Positions 36,345 through 44,756 of a stretch of DNA of 64,000 nucleotides are shown here, piece by piece (the first letter of the stretch is position 1; the number at the start of each line of letters is the position of its first letter). Below the pieces are notes generated by a model. The model was not told the DNA's origin and did no database searches. It saw only the letters and a list, made by a program, of their open reading frames with translations. Made by a program: the position numbers and the translations under genes. This DNA comes from Gammaproteobacteria bacterium (GTDB lineage: Bacteria > Pseudomonadota > Gammaproteobacteria > JASBUN01), in contig JASBUN010000026.1 in assembly GCA_030147845.1 (NCBI GenBank), positions 1-64,000 of the forward strand, given 5' to 3'.

Positions 36345-36381
36345 ACTCCACCCGTTATTCGACTTTTTTCCGAGGTCCAAA

Positions 36382-37374
36382 TTATTTATTGAACTTCAAC
36401 CACAGCGGCACGAGCTTTTCGTGCAACTTGTAGCGTTGGACGAGGTACTTGTGCATCGATGCGCCCTGAATGTCGGATGCTATCAGCGAGTTCTTTTTCA
36501 CGTAGCTTTTCCATTCGGGGGTTTCGCTGATCTTCTGGAACAGCTTCTGGTAGTACTCCTGCGCATCTTTGGGCATCTTCGGCGGCCCAAGCACCATGCG
36601 ATCCATGTAGTAAATCAGATCGGGCTTACCCAGTTCTTTGAAAGTCGGCGCGTTCGGGAAGGCCGGCAGACGTTCGTCGGTGAACGCCGCGATCGGATGG
36701 GATTTGCCCGCGTTATAGAAGCCAAGCTGCTCGGAAGGATTATTTACGGTCGAGTCGATATGGCCACCGACCAACTGAGCCGCAACCGTACCGCCGCCCT
36801 TATAGGGGACGTAGATCATGTGCAGACCATAAGCATCGGCCAACATGGCGGTCACCAGGGAGTCTTCCTGGCCACTGCCTGTGCCACCCATTTTCCACTT
36901 GCCGTTCGATGCTTTTACTGCTTTGACGTAATCATCAACCGTCTTGATCTTAGGGTCAGTGACCCAGAGCAGGAAGGTATCCTGCGCCATCAAGCGAATG
37001 GGCGTAAACGAGGTCGGATCAATGTTCAGCCCTTTGATGATGATCGGTGTAGTGTAAAGACTATCCAGCGTCACCACGATGTCGTAGCGGCTGCCCTTCT
37101 TGTCTTTCATGTAGCGCAACGCCTCAGCGCCGGAACCACCGCCCTTGTTGATGGGGATGAGCGGCTGCGGACTGAGTTTGTGTTTGGCGACGATACTCTG
37201 CCAGAGGCGTCCGAGTTTGTCGGCGCCCCCGCCTTTGCCCGCCATGATGATTACATTGACTGGATGCCGTGGTTCCCATGCTCTCGCCGTAGTCGGCGTA
37301 ATGGCGCTGGCAGCTAGGCTGACGAACAGCAAAGCAGCCAAGCTAGGTAACGATAGGTATTTGTAATTCTTCAT
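36382..37374 (-). CDS. tctC: Tripartite tricarboxylate transporter periplasmic binding protein (Bug family)
   Basis: A 330-residue protein with a cleavable signal peptide (basic start, hydrophobic LAALLFVSLAASA, likely cleavage near TARA-WE at residue 32). The mature part has the Bug features NVIIMAGKGGGADKLGRLW and INKGGGSGAEALRYM in the first lobe and VPYKGGGTVAAQLVGGHID in the second. It captures a carboxylate for TctAB. Aspartate and aromatic positions that decide the ligand cannot be matched by eye. GGAGGAG lies 8 bases before the ATG, and a candidate operator lies 100 bp upstream. It is first in the tctCBA order. Confidence 0.9.
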   Translation of the reverse strand: MKNYKYLSLPSLAALLFVSLAASAITPTTARAWEPRHPVNVIIMAGKGGGADKLGRLWQSIVAKHKLSPQPLIPINKGGGSGAEALRYMKDKKGSRYDIVVTLDSLYTTPIIIKGLNIDPTSFTPIRLMAQDTFLLWVTDPKIKTVDDYVKAVKASNGKWKMGGTGSGQEDSLVTAMLADAYGLHMIYVPYKGGGTVAAQLVGGHIDSTVNNPSEQLGFYNAGKSHPIAAFTDERLPAFPNAPTFKELGKPDLIYYMDRMVLGPPKMPKDAQEYYQKLFQKISETPEWKSYVKKNSLIASDIQGASMHKYLVQRYKLHEKLVPLWLKFNK

Positions 37375-37474
37375 TTATTGCTCCTCCGTTTAGCGGTGTA
37401 TCCTGCTCCCTCTCCAAGCCCCAATTAGAACCCGATAGAGCGTCTTGCGACTTAGACACCAGGGGAACTGAGAT

Positions 37475-37495
37475 ATTGTATACCGTATACCACAA
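37475..37495. promoter_or_regulatory. Candidate GntR-type operator, site F (tctC promoter)
   Basis: The segment ATTGTATACCGTATACCACA contains two GTATAC cores 8 bp apart. TTGTATACCGTATAC matches the minus strand of site A at all but one base (TTGTATACTGTATAC). It is 100 bp upstream of the binding-protein gene. This ties the transporter to the same regulator as the enzymes. Confidence 0.6.
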
Positions 37496-37600
37496 GATCG
37501 AATGTAGACCGCATCTGGCCGAATGTCCAGGGCAGAACTACGCGATTGCCGTCAATGGGAAACAAATTCGCCGACCGGCGGCACATGCCACTTGTGGGCC

Positions 37601-37624
37601 ACGCTGCCGACCAGGCGGCAGCGT
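37601..37624 (-). other. Hairpin downstream of the KPR-like gene
   Basis: ACGCTGCC (37601-37608) pairs with GGCAGCGT (37617-37624), an 8-bp stem, about 95 bases after the stop of the ketopantoate-reductase-like gene on the minus strand. There is no T-run. It may end or stabilise that transcript before the tctC promoter. Confidence 0.3.
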
Positions 37625-37717
37625 GTCACAGGGGGCTTGCACCGTTCCCAACCGGTGGTGATCCGTGGCCAACCACTGCGCGCAGCGCTTAGCCAAAGAT
37701 TCCGGAGCCATGCAGCC

Positions 37718-38761
37718 CTACTTACTCGCATGGCCGCGCTGGCCGCCCGCACTTTCAAGCGGCGCGGCGCGCACATATACATTCTCCGTAGCCATGGTCT
37801 TGTCCAATAGCTTGACGCAGGAATAAACCGCTTCGATATGCGGTATCGAGGTATCGGTCAGCCGCGCCAGTTCCAACACCGCGCCCATCACGGAATCCAA
37901 TTCCAACTCTCGCCCAGCCTCAACGTCCTGCAACATCGAAGTCTTGTGCTTGCCGACCGCCTCGGCTCCAGCGATACGTTTTTCCAATGGCACGCGGAAT
38001 GTGATGCCGAGTTTCCCGGCCACTTCCGCCGCCTCGGTCATCATCTTGGCAGCCAAATCGCGCGTGAACGGATACTGGCAAATGTCGACCAAGGTCGAAT
38101 GCGTCAGGGCGCTGATCGGATTGAACGATAAGTTACCCCACAGTTTCAACCAAATCTCGGCGCGGATGTTGTCGAGTACAAACGACTTGAAACCGGCCTT
38201 GGTAAACGTCTCGGCAATCAGTTTGACGCGATCAGTCTCCTGGCCATCCAGTTCACCGACCGGAAAGCGATTACCTTCTACGTGCTGAATCACGCCGGGA
38301 GCTTTTTTCAGCGAGGCCGGAAAAACGACGCTGCCGATGATGCGCTCGGGTTCGATGTTCTTGCCGATCTCACCGGTCGGGTCAAGCGTTTCGAGTCGAT
38401 GGCCCTCATGCGGGCCGCCATGGCGGCTGAAATACCACCACGGTACGCCGTTTTGCAACGTCACCACCATGGTGTCCGGTCCGAACAGCGCACGCATATC
38501 CTTGGCCACGGTCGCCACTTGGTGCGCCTTGAGCGCGAGCATGACGACGTCCTGCTTACCCGCCTCGGCAAAACTGGCCGTTGCGCGCACGTCTTTCGCG
38601 ACCTGCTCGGTGCCATCGCCCATGACCAGCTTTAATCCGCGTTCGCGTATAGCGGACAAATGCTCACCTCGGGCGATGAGCGTAATGTCTTCTCCGGCCA
38701 ACGCCATCTTTACGCCAATGAGGCCACCTACGGCCCCGGCTCCGACGACACAAATTTTCAT
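37718..38761 (-). CDS. Ketopantoate reductase-like (ApbA/PanE) dehydrogenase
   Basis: A 347-residue NADP-dependent enzyme: N-terminal MKICVVGAGAVGGLIG, VTLQNGVPWWYF, and the C-terminal catalytic region AEIWLKLWGNLSFNPISALT with the conserved Lys and Asn. The length exceeds PanE (about 300) because of an insertion after VPWWYF (HGGPHEGHRLE). PanE reduces 2-dehydropantoate to pantoate. Many paralogues in catabolic clusters reduce other 2-oxo acids, and this one sits in an operon with an FAH-family hydrolase 55 bp upstream. Orthodox PanE is therefore not assured. AGAGGA supports the start. Confidence 0.85.
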   Translation of the reverse strand: MKICVVGAGAVGGLIGVKMALAGEDITLIARGEHLSAIRERGLKLVMGDGTEQVAKDVRATASFAEAGKQDVVMLALKAHQVATVAKDMRALFGPDTMVVTLQNGVPWWYFSRHGGPHEGHRLETLDPTGEIGKNIEPERIIGSVVFPASLKKAPGVIQHVEGNRFPVGELDGQETDRVKLIAETFTKAGFKSFVLDNIRAEIWLKLWGNLSFNPISALTHSTLVDICQYPFTRDLAAKMMTEAAEVAGKLGITFRVPLEKRIAGAEAVGKHKTSMLQDVEAGRELELDSVMGAVLELARLTDTSIPHIEAVYSCVKLLDKTMATENVYVRAAPLESAGGQRGHASK

Positions 38762-38816
38762 GGACGTATCCTCTGTAGTTAGTAGTAATCGGTAGTACGT
38801 TCGCGGCGCGGGGTGC

Positions 38817-39584
38817 TCACTCGTAGCGGTTGCTGAGCGTGCCGATGCCGTCGATCGAGATTTCGATGGTGCTACCCGGTTTCATTGAGCCGACACCGAC
38901 GTTGGTGCCGCAAGCAATGACATCGCCGGGCATAAGGCGCATATCATGCGAAAGCATGCTGACCAAACGCATTGGTCGAAAGTGCATGTCGGAAACCGGG
39001 TAGTTCTGCCGCTCCGAGTCATTCAGCACGCTGCGAATCACAAGTTCATCGGGTTCGAGCCCGGTGGCGACGACGGGACCGAAAACACCGAAGGTGTCAA
39101 AACTCTTGGCGCGGGTCCATTGCACGAACGACTTGTCCTTGTTTAGCAGTTCCACCGCGGTCACATCATTGACGCAGGTGTAACCGAATACGTAGTCGCT
39201 CGCTTCCGCTTCCGACACCTCGGCACACTCGCGACCAATGACAATGCCGAGTTCGCCTTCGAATATCACCTTGCCGTCGTACGAAGCGGGTTTACGAATA
39301 GTCTGCCCGCCGGCCAGATAGGCGCTCGGTGATTTAATGAAATAAAGCGGTTCTTCGGGCGTGCTGAGCTCCAGCTTACTGGCCAGCATGGCGAAATTAT
39401 TCCATAGGCAGATCATTTTGCTCGGTTCGGTCGGCGTCAGCAGATCAACCGCGTCGAGTTTGAGCCGCTCATCGGTCGGCGCACAATCGCCGAACATGTC
39501 ACCGTGATAAACGGTTAAAGCGTCGCCATCCAGGATACCGAATTTCACTTTTCCCTGGTCTCGAACTCGAATCCATTGTGCCAT
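38817..39584 (-). CDS. Fumarylacetoacetate hydrolase (FAH) family protein
   Basis: A 255-residue FAH-fold enzyme with the metal-binding set Glu-x-Glu and Asp: VIFEGELGIVIG and, further on, DYVFGYTCVNDVTA. The closing motif is MPGDVIACGTNVGVG. Members hydrolyse or decarboxylate acylpyruvates, tautomerise oxaloacetate, or hydrate 2-oxo-pentenoates. Length favours the acylpyruvase/FAHD1-like group. It is first in a two-gene unit with the KPR-like enzyme. GAGGAG lies 9 bases before the ATG. No operator-like palindrome was found upstream. Oxaloacetate chemistry would fit an island centred on C2-C4 acids, but this is inference. Confidence 0.88.
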   Translation of the reverse strand: MAQWIRVRDQGKVKFGILDGDALTVYHGDMFGDCAPTDERLKLDAVDLLTPTEPSKMICLWNNFAMLASKLELSTPEEPLYFIKSPSAYLAGGQTIRKPASYDGKVIFEGELGIVIGRECAEVSEAEASDYVFGYTCVNDVTAVELLNKDKSFVQWTRAKSFDTFGVFGPVVATGLEPDELVIRSVLNDSERQNYPVSDMHFRPMRLVSMLSHDMRLMPGDVIACGTNVGVGSMKPGSTIEISIDGIGTLSNRYE

Positions 39585-40050
39585 TGTAAACTGCTCCTCG
39601 CGTTGTAGTGGACCTTGGCTCCGAGCAAATTCGCTGTCGGGCGAAGACCCGCGCAGTTACTTGTCGGAACACAAACCGGTCTCTTGTTTGTCGAATGTTC
39701 ACCATCTCAATAAATCAATAACGACAGGACGCATTGGCGTAGCTACCGAAGTAAGGTCGAATAGTTTGACGTTACGCCGGCGGTCTCGCATCGGTCACTG
39801 GGTATCGACGCAGCTTCCCTCTATTCTGTCGCTCGCACGCAACGCGGAAAGCTGCGCAAACTGCGATATTCGATTACTACCGCACTAATCACTACATTAC
39901 TAGCCTAACGGCTAAATATTTAATATTGATATTTTCTACCACAATGTGAAATGAAACCGCGGCGCGTAGTGTCGAGCCACGGCGGTGAGTGTGTCAGCGT
40001 TGCGCAGCGGGATCAATCCTTGGTTCGCGGTTCGAGTACTTGGCGTGCCG

Positions 40051-40158
40051 CCGCCTGCGTCGCGCTGCGCAGTTGGGACACAGCGCTACCGGGCGGCGCA
40101 GGCGCTTGATCGGTCACCCGTCCGCGCAGGTTTGCCGGCAACCGTAAGCACGGACGGG
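40051..40158. ncRNA. Possible structured RNA: two adjacent nested hairpins
   Basis: CGCCTGCG (40052-40059) pairs with CGCAGGCG (40097-40104), with inner pairing near 40063-40067 with 40081-40086. Next, CCCGTCCGCGC (40117-40127) pairs with GCACGGACGGG (40148-40158, one G-U type change), enclosing a second hairpin GGTTTGCC/GGCAACC (129-143). No reading frame explains this. The rest of 39585-40316 shows nothing else apart from a terminator. The strand and identity are unknown. Confidence 0.35.
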
Positions 40159-40198
40159 CCGACAATAAAACAGTAGGGAGGTTACGTCGGACACAAAA

Positions 40199-40223
40199 AT
40201 GGGCCGCCCGCTGGGCGGCCCAT
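40199..40223 (-). terminator. Intrinsic terminator of the outer-membrane protein gene
   Basis: ATGGGCCGCCC and GGGCGGCCCAT form a perfect 11-bp GC-rich stem with a GCT loop. Read on the minus strand it is followed by a T-run (ATTTTTGTG). It lies 94 bases after the stop of the beta-barrel gene at 40317. This is the clearest intrinsic terminator in the window. Confidence 0.8.
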
Positions 40224-40316
40224 CACAGTCTCGGCGGACACAAGCGCGATAGAACGATGCAATCAGCTAAGCGTTCGACAAGCTAGCACGCCATACCGAA
40301 TCGCTAGTGGCCAACA

Positions 40317-40874
40317 TCAAAAATGGTGAACGAAGCCAAGGTTAATGGTTTGATAGTCGAAATCGCTCTTCTTCAAGAGCTGAATCCATTCCAGGTTGAC
40401 TGCCGTGGAGGCGTTGCCGTAAAGCTCGACGCCGACACCGTACGAGACGCCCGTCTTGCGACCGTTGAGCGCGATACCCGACCCGGACGCGGATCCCTTC
40501 GCGTGGGTTAGTCCCAGCAATCCGTACAACTGCACGCGATCATTGTCGAATAACAAGTTGCCTCGAGCAAACACGCTCAGCGCATAATTCACATCCAGTG
40601 ACACCGGGCTGCCGCTAAAATCGTTGGTATCGCTGCTCGGGAATAATAGATGTACTTCACCGGCAAAGTGTCGGGTAAAGTCGCGGCCGTATTTCAGTCC
40701 TCCACCCCACATACCGTATTTTGGCACCGACACACCGCCCACCGCGTCCTGGCGAAAACCCGAATAGCTGCCATAAATGCCGAAATAGTTTGCGCCTTGA
40801 GCGGCAAAGGCGGTTGAATTCATGCCCAACAAACTCATGCTTAGCGCAATCGCGCTGATTGTCCTTATCATCAT
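40317..40874 (-). CDS. Outer-membrane beta-barrel protein
   Basis: About 185 residues from the ATG at 40874 (GGGAG upstream; the next codon is also ATG). A signal peptide (ISAIALSMSLLGMNSTAFA, cleavage after AFA) precedes repeated amphipathic strands: GANYFGIYGSYSGF, GGGLKYGRDF, HFAGEVHLLF, NYALSVFARGNLL, VQLYGLLGLTHAKG, TGVSYGVGVELYG. The chain ends in NLGFVHHF, the C-terminal aromatic signal for outer-membrane insertion. It resembles the eight-stranded OmpA/OmpW-like barrels. Function is not evident. It follows a VanZ-like gene with a 91-bp gap and has its own terminator. Confidence 0.83.
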   Translation of the reverse strand: MMIRTISAIALSMSLLGMNSTAFAAQGANYFGIYGSYSGFRQDAVGGVSVPKYGMWGGGLKYGRDFTRHFAGEVHLLFPSSDTNDFSGSPVSLDVNYALSVFARGNLLFDNDRVQLYGLLGLTHAKGSASGSGIALNGRKTGVSYGVGVELYGNASTAVNLEWIQLLKKSDFDYQTINLGFVHHF

Positions 40875-40965
40875 TATCCGATCTCCCATTAACCATCCGT
40901 TGAGTTGAAGCGCTCACAATAAAAAATACAACAACAATCGGCAAGCGGCACTTTCGAACCGGCCA

Positions 40966-41331
40966 CTATCTCGATTGCAGCCAAGCCAAAATTCGTCCTA
41001 GCGGCGACCAGACCAACGCCCAGCCGAGCGAAACGCCCGCCGCGTCGGCGACCATATCCAAGTACTCGAAATCACGCCAACCGCTCCACCCCTGGATGTA
41101 TTCAATCAAAATACCGAGGCCGATAAAACCGAATGCCAAACGCCAGCGTGCGCGTGTAGAAGTATAGAGCTGCGCAAACCAAAACATCATGGCCAAATAG
41201 GCGCACACGTGCTCAACTTTATCGGCTTCGGGAAATTTCATCACCGTTGGCGGCGACGGCATAAGCGACCCGTAAATCACAACAAACACCAACAACCAAC
41301 CGAGCAGCAGCCAAATCCTACGGATCGTCAT
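40966..41331 (-). CDS. VanZ-like membrane protein
   Basis: A 121-residue protein with four hydrophobic segments. It has the VanZ-family landmarks: an early YGSLMPSPP turn, DKVEHVCAYLAMMFWFA (Asp-Lys-x-x-His), and a late EYIQGWSGWRDFEYLDMVADAAGVSLG with the conserved Arg-Asp-x-x-D-x-x-A-D pattern. VanZ-family proteins are widespread in envelopes; except for teicoplanin resistance in enterococci, their role is unclear. It begins 10 bp after the MscS gene stop, so the two are co-transcribed. Confidence in the family is high and in a function low. Confidence 0.87.
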   Translation of the reverse strand: MTIRRIWLLLGWLLVFVVIYGSLMPSPPTVMKFPEADKVEHVCAYLAMMFWFAQLYTSTRARWRLAFGFIGLGILIEYIQGWSGWRDFEYLDMVADAAGVSLGWALVWSPLGRILAWLQSR

Positions 41332-41341
41332 TTTTATCCAA

Positions 41342-41914
41342 TCAATTTTTTGTGCTTAATTCCGAAGACGAGCGCAGTGCGGTTTCACCCGCCGATCGCC
41401 GGATGATACGTTGGAAAAACAAATTATTGGGAACCACCAAGGTGCTGCCGTCGGCCTCCTGAATGGTCGTGAACATGAGGCTGCGATCGACCGCGCGGCC
41501 CTTGATACCGTCAGGGATGATTTCGATGTGCTGGCCGATATTGTAGGGTCGCCAGATCCAGATGAAAAAGGTCGCGGTGATGTTGCTCACCATGGTCCAA
41601 ACCGCCAGCAGGCCCACGCCCACCACCGCTAAAACGCTGGCGATAGTAGTCCAGATGCCGTCGACATTGATGCCCCAGAACCGCAGCAGAATCAACACCA
41701 ATACGACCCATAGCACAGCGCTACTCACCTTGCGCACGAGAACGGCAGTGGTCTCCGAAACGTGAACGTGGCGGAAGGGGCGATGCAACAGCCGATCCAA
41801 GCCGCGCCGCAGTAACGAGATCAGCAACACCCCGATCGCCAGCACCAGGAGACTCGGCAGCAACTCGGCGATTGGATGCGGAAGATTGGCCAACCAAGCA
41901 ACGATAGAGTTCAT
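41342..41914 (-). CDS. Small mechanosensitive ion channel (MscS family)
   Basis: A 190-residue MscS-like channel from the ATG at 41914; an upstream in-frame start would add 13 residues. Three hydrophobic segments precede the pore-helix region VLAVVGVGLLAVWTMVSNITATFFI and the beta-domain WRPYNIGQHIEIIPDGIKGRAVDRSLMFTTI, with the family turn IPNN-like VVPNNLFF. The large C-terminal cage is shortened, which is usual for minimal MscS homologues. It acts as a pressure-release valve in the inner membrane. First gene of an MscS-VanZ pair. The spacing of AGGAT before the start is short. Confidence 0.85.
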   Translation of the reverse strand: MNSIVAWLANLPHPIAELLPSLLVLAIGVLLISLLRRGLDRLLHRPFRHVHVSETTAVLVRKVSSAVLWVVLVLILLRFWGINVDGIWTTIASVLAVVGVGLLAVWTMVSNITATFFIWIWRPYNIGQHIEIIPDGIKGRAVDRSLMFTTIQEADGSTLVVPNNLFFQRIIRRSAGETALRSSSELSTKN

Positions 41915-42056
41915 AATCCTATTAAGATAGCATCGAGCGGCGGTCGCCACCAAACCGTGCCGGCGGGATGGATTTTGGTCAGGTGCAGTGTGAACCCATA
42001 CCCGGTTCGGTCAGCTTCCCGCTGTGGTTGGCGATACCCAACACCGCACAACGCCG

Positions 42057-43040
42057 CTACGCCGCAGGAGATGCGTCGGCCCGATTGTGCAAATACCATT
42101 CATAGGTTGTACGTAGACCATCGGCAAGCGTAATTCCGGCGCTCCAACCCAACGCGCGCAATTTGGACACATCGAGCAGCTTCCTCGGCGTTCCATCCGG
42201 CTTTGCTGCGTCGAATTCGAGTCGGCCATCAAAACCGACCGCGGCGCAAATCGCCTCAGCGAGTTCGCGGATGGTCAGATCCTTGCCGCTACCGACGTTG
42301 ACCATACCCGCGTCAAAACCATGCTCCATGAGAAACACGCAAGCGTCCGCCAGATCATCGACATGCAGGAATTCACGACGCGGCGTGCCCGTGCCCCACA
42401 CTACCGCATACTCAGCGCCCGCCATTTTGGCCTCATGGAATTTGCGCATCAGTGCCGGGATCACATGGCTACTCGCCAAATCGAAGTTGTCGTTTGGACC
42501 GTAAAGATTAGTCGGCATCACCGATACGTACCGCGTACCGTACTGATGATTAAACGCCTCGCACAATTTGATGCCGGCAATTTTTGCCACGGCGTACGGC
42601 TCATTGGTCCGCTCCAGCGGTCCGCTAAGCAAATACTCCTCCTTGATCGGCTGACGACACTCCCGTGGATAGATGCAGCTGGAACCTAAAAACAACAGGC
42701 CGCCGACTCCAGCGTCGTGCGCGGCTTGGATGATATTGGCCTCGATGACCAAATTCTCGTAGATAAAATCGGCTCGAAAAGAATCGTTGGCTTGGATGCC
42801 GCCGACCTTGGCCGCCGCAAGAAACAAGTAGTCCGGCTTCACGTCGCGCATAAATCGACGCACCGCGTCCTGGTCCAAGAGATCCAATTCCGCGCGGCTG
42901 CGCGTAATCACGTTTCGATAGCCGCCGGCCCGCAACCGTCGGCTCAACGCCGAGCCAACCATGCCGGCATGACCGGCGACGTAAATCTTGGATGTATTAC
43001 TGATGGGCTGGCGCACGCGCTGGCTGTTTTGCTGAGACAC
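42057..43040 (-). CDS. fcl: GDP-L-fucose synthase
   Basis: A 327-residue short-chain dehydrogenase of the extended type. It has the NADP motif YVAGHAGMVGSA, the catalytic triad with Ser in LFLGSSCIYP and the Tyr-x-x-x-Lys in NEPYAVAKIAGIKL, and GTGTPRREFLHVDDLADA, all diagnostic of GDP-4-keto-6-deoxy-mannose 3,5-epimerase/4-reductase. It completes GDP-L-fucose synthesis from the product of Gmd, encoded 9 bp upstream. It has an N-terminal extension of about 17 residues before the Rossmann strand. No glycosyltransferase is nearby, so the sugar's destination (capsule, O-antigen) is encoded elsewhere. Confidence 0.93.
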   Translation of the reverse strand: MSQQNSQRVRQPISNTSKIYVAGHAGMVGSALSRRLRAGGYRNVITRSRAELDLLDQDAVRRFMRDVKPDYLFLAAAKVGGIQANDSFRADFIYENLVIEANIIQAAHDAGVGGLLFLGSSCIYPRECRQPIKEEYLLSGPLERTNEPYAVAKIAGIKLCEAFNHQYGTRYVSVMPTNLYGPNDNFDLASSHVIPALMRKFHEAKMAGAEYAVVWGTGTPRREFLHVDDLADACVFLMEHGFDAGMVNVGSGKDLTIRELAEAICAAVGFDGRLEFDAAKPDGTPRKLLDVSKLRALGWSAGITLADGLRTTYEWYLHNRADASPAA

Positions 43041-43049
43041 GCCGGCTAC

Positions 43050-44180
43050 TCACTGTTCGTAGTGGCTGAAAGTTGTAAAGCCTTCGGAACGACACAACTG
43101 GTCGCGGCGCGCCAGCTGTAAATCTTCCCGCACCATGGACTGTACCAGTTCGTCGAAGGTCGTTTTCGGTACCCACCCCAATTTCTCCTTCGCTTTGCTT
43201 GCGTCGCCGAGAAGCGTCTGCACTTCTGTCGGCCGGAAGTAGCGCGGATCTACACGCACGATCTCATCGCCCGGCTTGGTACTCCGATGCCCGTCGGCGA
43301 CAATGCCATCAACGGACTCCACCACCCCAACCTCGTCGACACCCTCACCTTTCCAGGTCAAATGGATGCCGAGCTCGCGCGCGGCACAATCAACGAATTC
43401 TCTGACGGAATGCTGTACACCACTGGCGACGACGTAGTCCTCGGCCTCGGGTTGTTGCAGGATCAGCCACTGCGCCTCGACGAAATCGCGTGCGTGCCCC
43501 CAGTCACGTTTGGCATCGAGATTGCCAAGATACAGACATGCGTCCAACCCCAGTACGACACGAGTGAGGCCGCGCGTAATCTTACGCGTAACAAACGTCT
43601 CACCGCGAATGGGCGACTCATGATTGAATAGTATGCCATTGCAGGCATACATTCCGTAGGCCTCTCGATAGTTCACCGTTATCCAGTACGCATAGAGCTT
43701 GGCGACGGCGTACGGACTGCGCGGATAAAATGGCGTGGTTTCACGCTGAGGGACTTCACGCACCATACCGTATAATTCGGAGGTTGACGCTTGATAAAAA
43801 CGCGTCTGGCCAGCGAGTCCGAGAATACGCATCGCCTCGAGCAGCCGCAGCGTACCCAAGGCATCAGAGTTGGCCGTGTATTCCGGTTCCTCGAATGACA
43901 CCGCGACATGACTTTGCGCAGCGAGGTTGTAAATTTCATCCGGCTGGATTTTCTGCACGACCTGCACCAGGCTGCTGGAATCGGTCATATCACCATAATG
44001 CAGAATGAGGCGGCGATCGGGCTCGTGCGGATCCTGGTAAAGATGGTCGATTCGGTCGGTATTGAACGACGAACTCCTACGCTTGACGCCATGTACCTCG
44101 TAATCTTTTTTTAGCAAGAACTCCGCCAAATACGCGCCGTCCTGGCCGGTGATCCCCGTGATCAACGCTTTTTTCTTCAT
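43050..44180 (-). CDS. gmd: GDP-mannose 4,6-dehydratase
   Basis: A 376-residue dehydratase of normal length. It has the NADP-binding [18 protein letters not shown], the [15 protein letters not shown] segment, the catalytic Thr/Glu in STSELYG, Tyr-x-x-x-Lys in [10 protein letters not shown], and the GDP-binding [16 protein letters not shown]. It converts GDP-mannose to GDP-4-keto-6-deoxy-mannose. First gene of the gmd-fcl operon. The upstream spacer (44181-44756) is shared with the divergent response regulator. Confidence 0.95.
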   Translation of the reverse strand: MKKKALITGITGQDGAYLAEFLLKKDYEVHGVKRRSSSFNTDRIDHLYQDPHEPDRRLILHYGDMTDSSSLVQVVQKIQPDEIYNLAAQSHVAVSFEEPEYTANSDALGTLRLLEAMRILGLAGQTRFYQASTSELYGMVREVPQRETTPFYPRSPYAVAKLYAYWITVNYREAYGMYACNGILFNHESPIRGETFVTRKITRGLTRVVLGLDACLYLGNLDAKRDWGHARDFVEAQWLILQQPEAEDYVVASGVQHSVREFVDCAARELGIHLTWKGEGVDEVGVVESVDGIVADGHRSTKPGDEIVRVDPRYFRPTEVQTLLGDASKAKEKLGWVPKTTFDELVQSMVREDLQLARRDQLCRSEGFTTFSHYEQ

Positions 44181-44756
44181 TTTGATTTTGTCCTCGCCTT
44201 GGTGTTTCGAACAGCCCGAGTTACCCCGCCCCGCAATCCCTTCCCCGTATTACTCCCGGCGTCGACCAATCAGGGCCAATGCCGCCGTCGCGGTCCCTTA
44301 CCGATAGCGTCCGGAACGTGCGCACCCTCCGCCACCAAGCGAATATTGATTAAAGTTGTTCGGTCAGTCAGCCTCAGACACCTTAGCACCAGCGCCAGCA
44401 CGGACAAAACGATGTTAAGGGTAGACCTGGGCGTGCGCATCGAACGGCGTCGGGACCGGGCAAATCTTAGCCGCCAACGGCCGATCGGGCCTATTGCCGG
44501 AAAATTCCACGCCGCCACGCGCAAACGGACAGGTACGCCAAACCAACACGATCCGCGACCCTTTGGCGCCACTCCTGCCGCATCGCGTACCGAATTACCA
44601 GCGGCGTCAGCCGGAACTTCAGCACATAAGGGCAAAAACCGGCGGCCCAGTTCAAGTAACATATCGAAATTGCCGTTACCGACAATAATACCTACAATCC
44701 CAATAGGGAGAAATTCGCCGCGCGCAGATTTACCTATGGGGTCGCGCCGTACCGCC
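44181..44756. other. Intergenic region, no feature recognised
   Basis: A 576-bp divergent spacer between gmd and the LuxR-type regulator. The regulator's frame stays open through it, but the translation is proline- and arginine-rich, has no family resemblance and no ribosome site. I see no operator palindrome or RNA structure. Confidence 0.5.

Noticed and set aside
44199-44756. An extended N-terminus for the NarL-type regulator.
   Set aside because: The receiver domain starts exactly at the ATG at 44757. The extension is Pro/Arg-rich, unlike any regulator, with no ribosome site.
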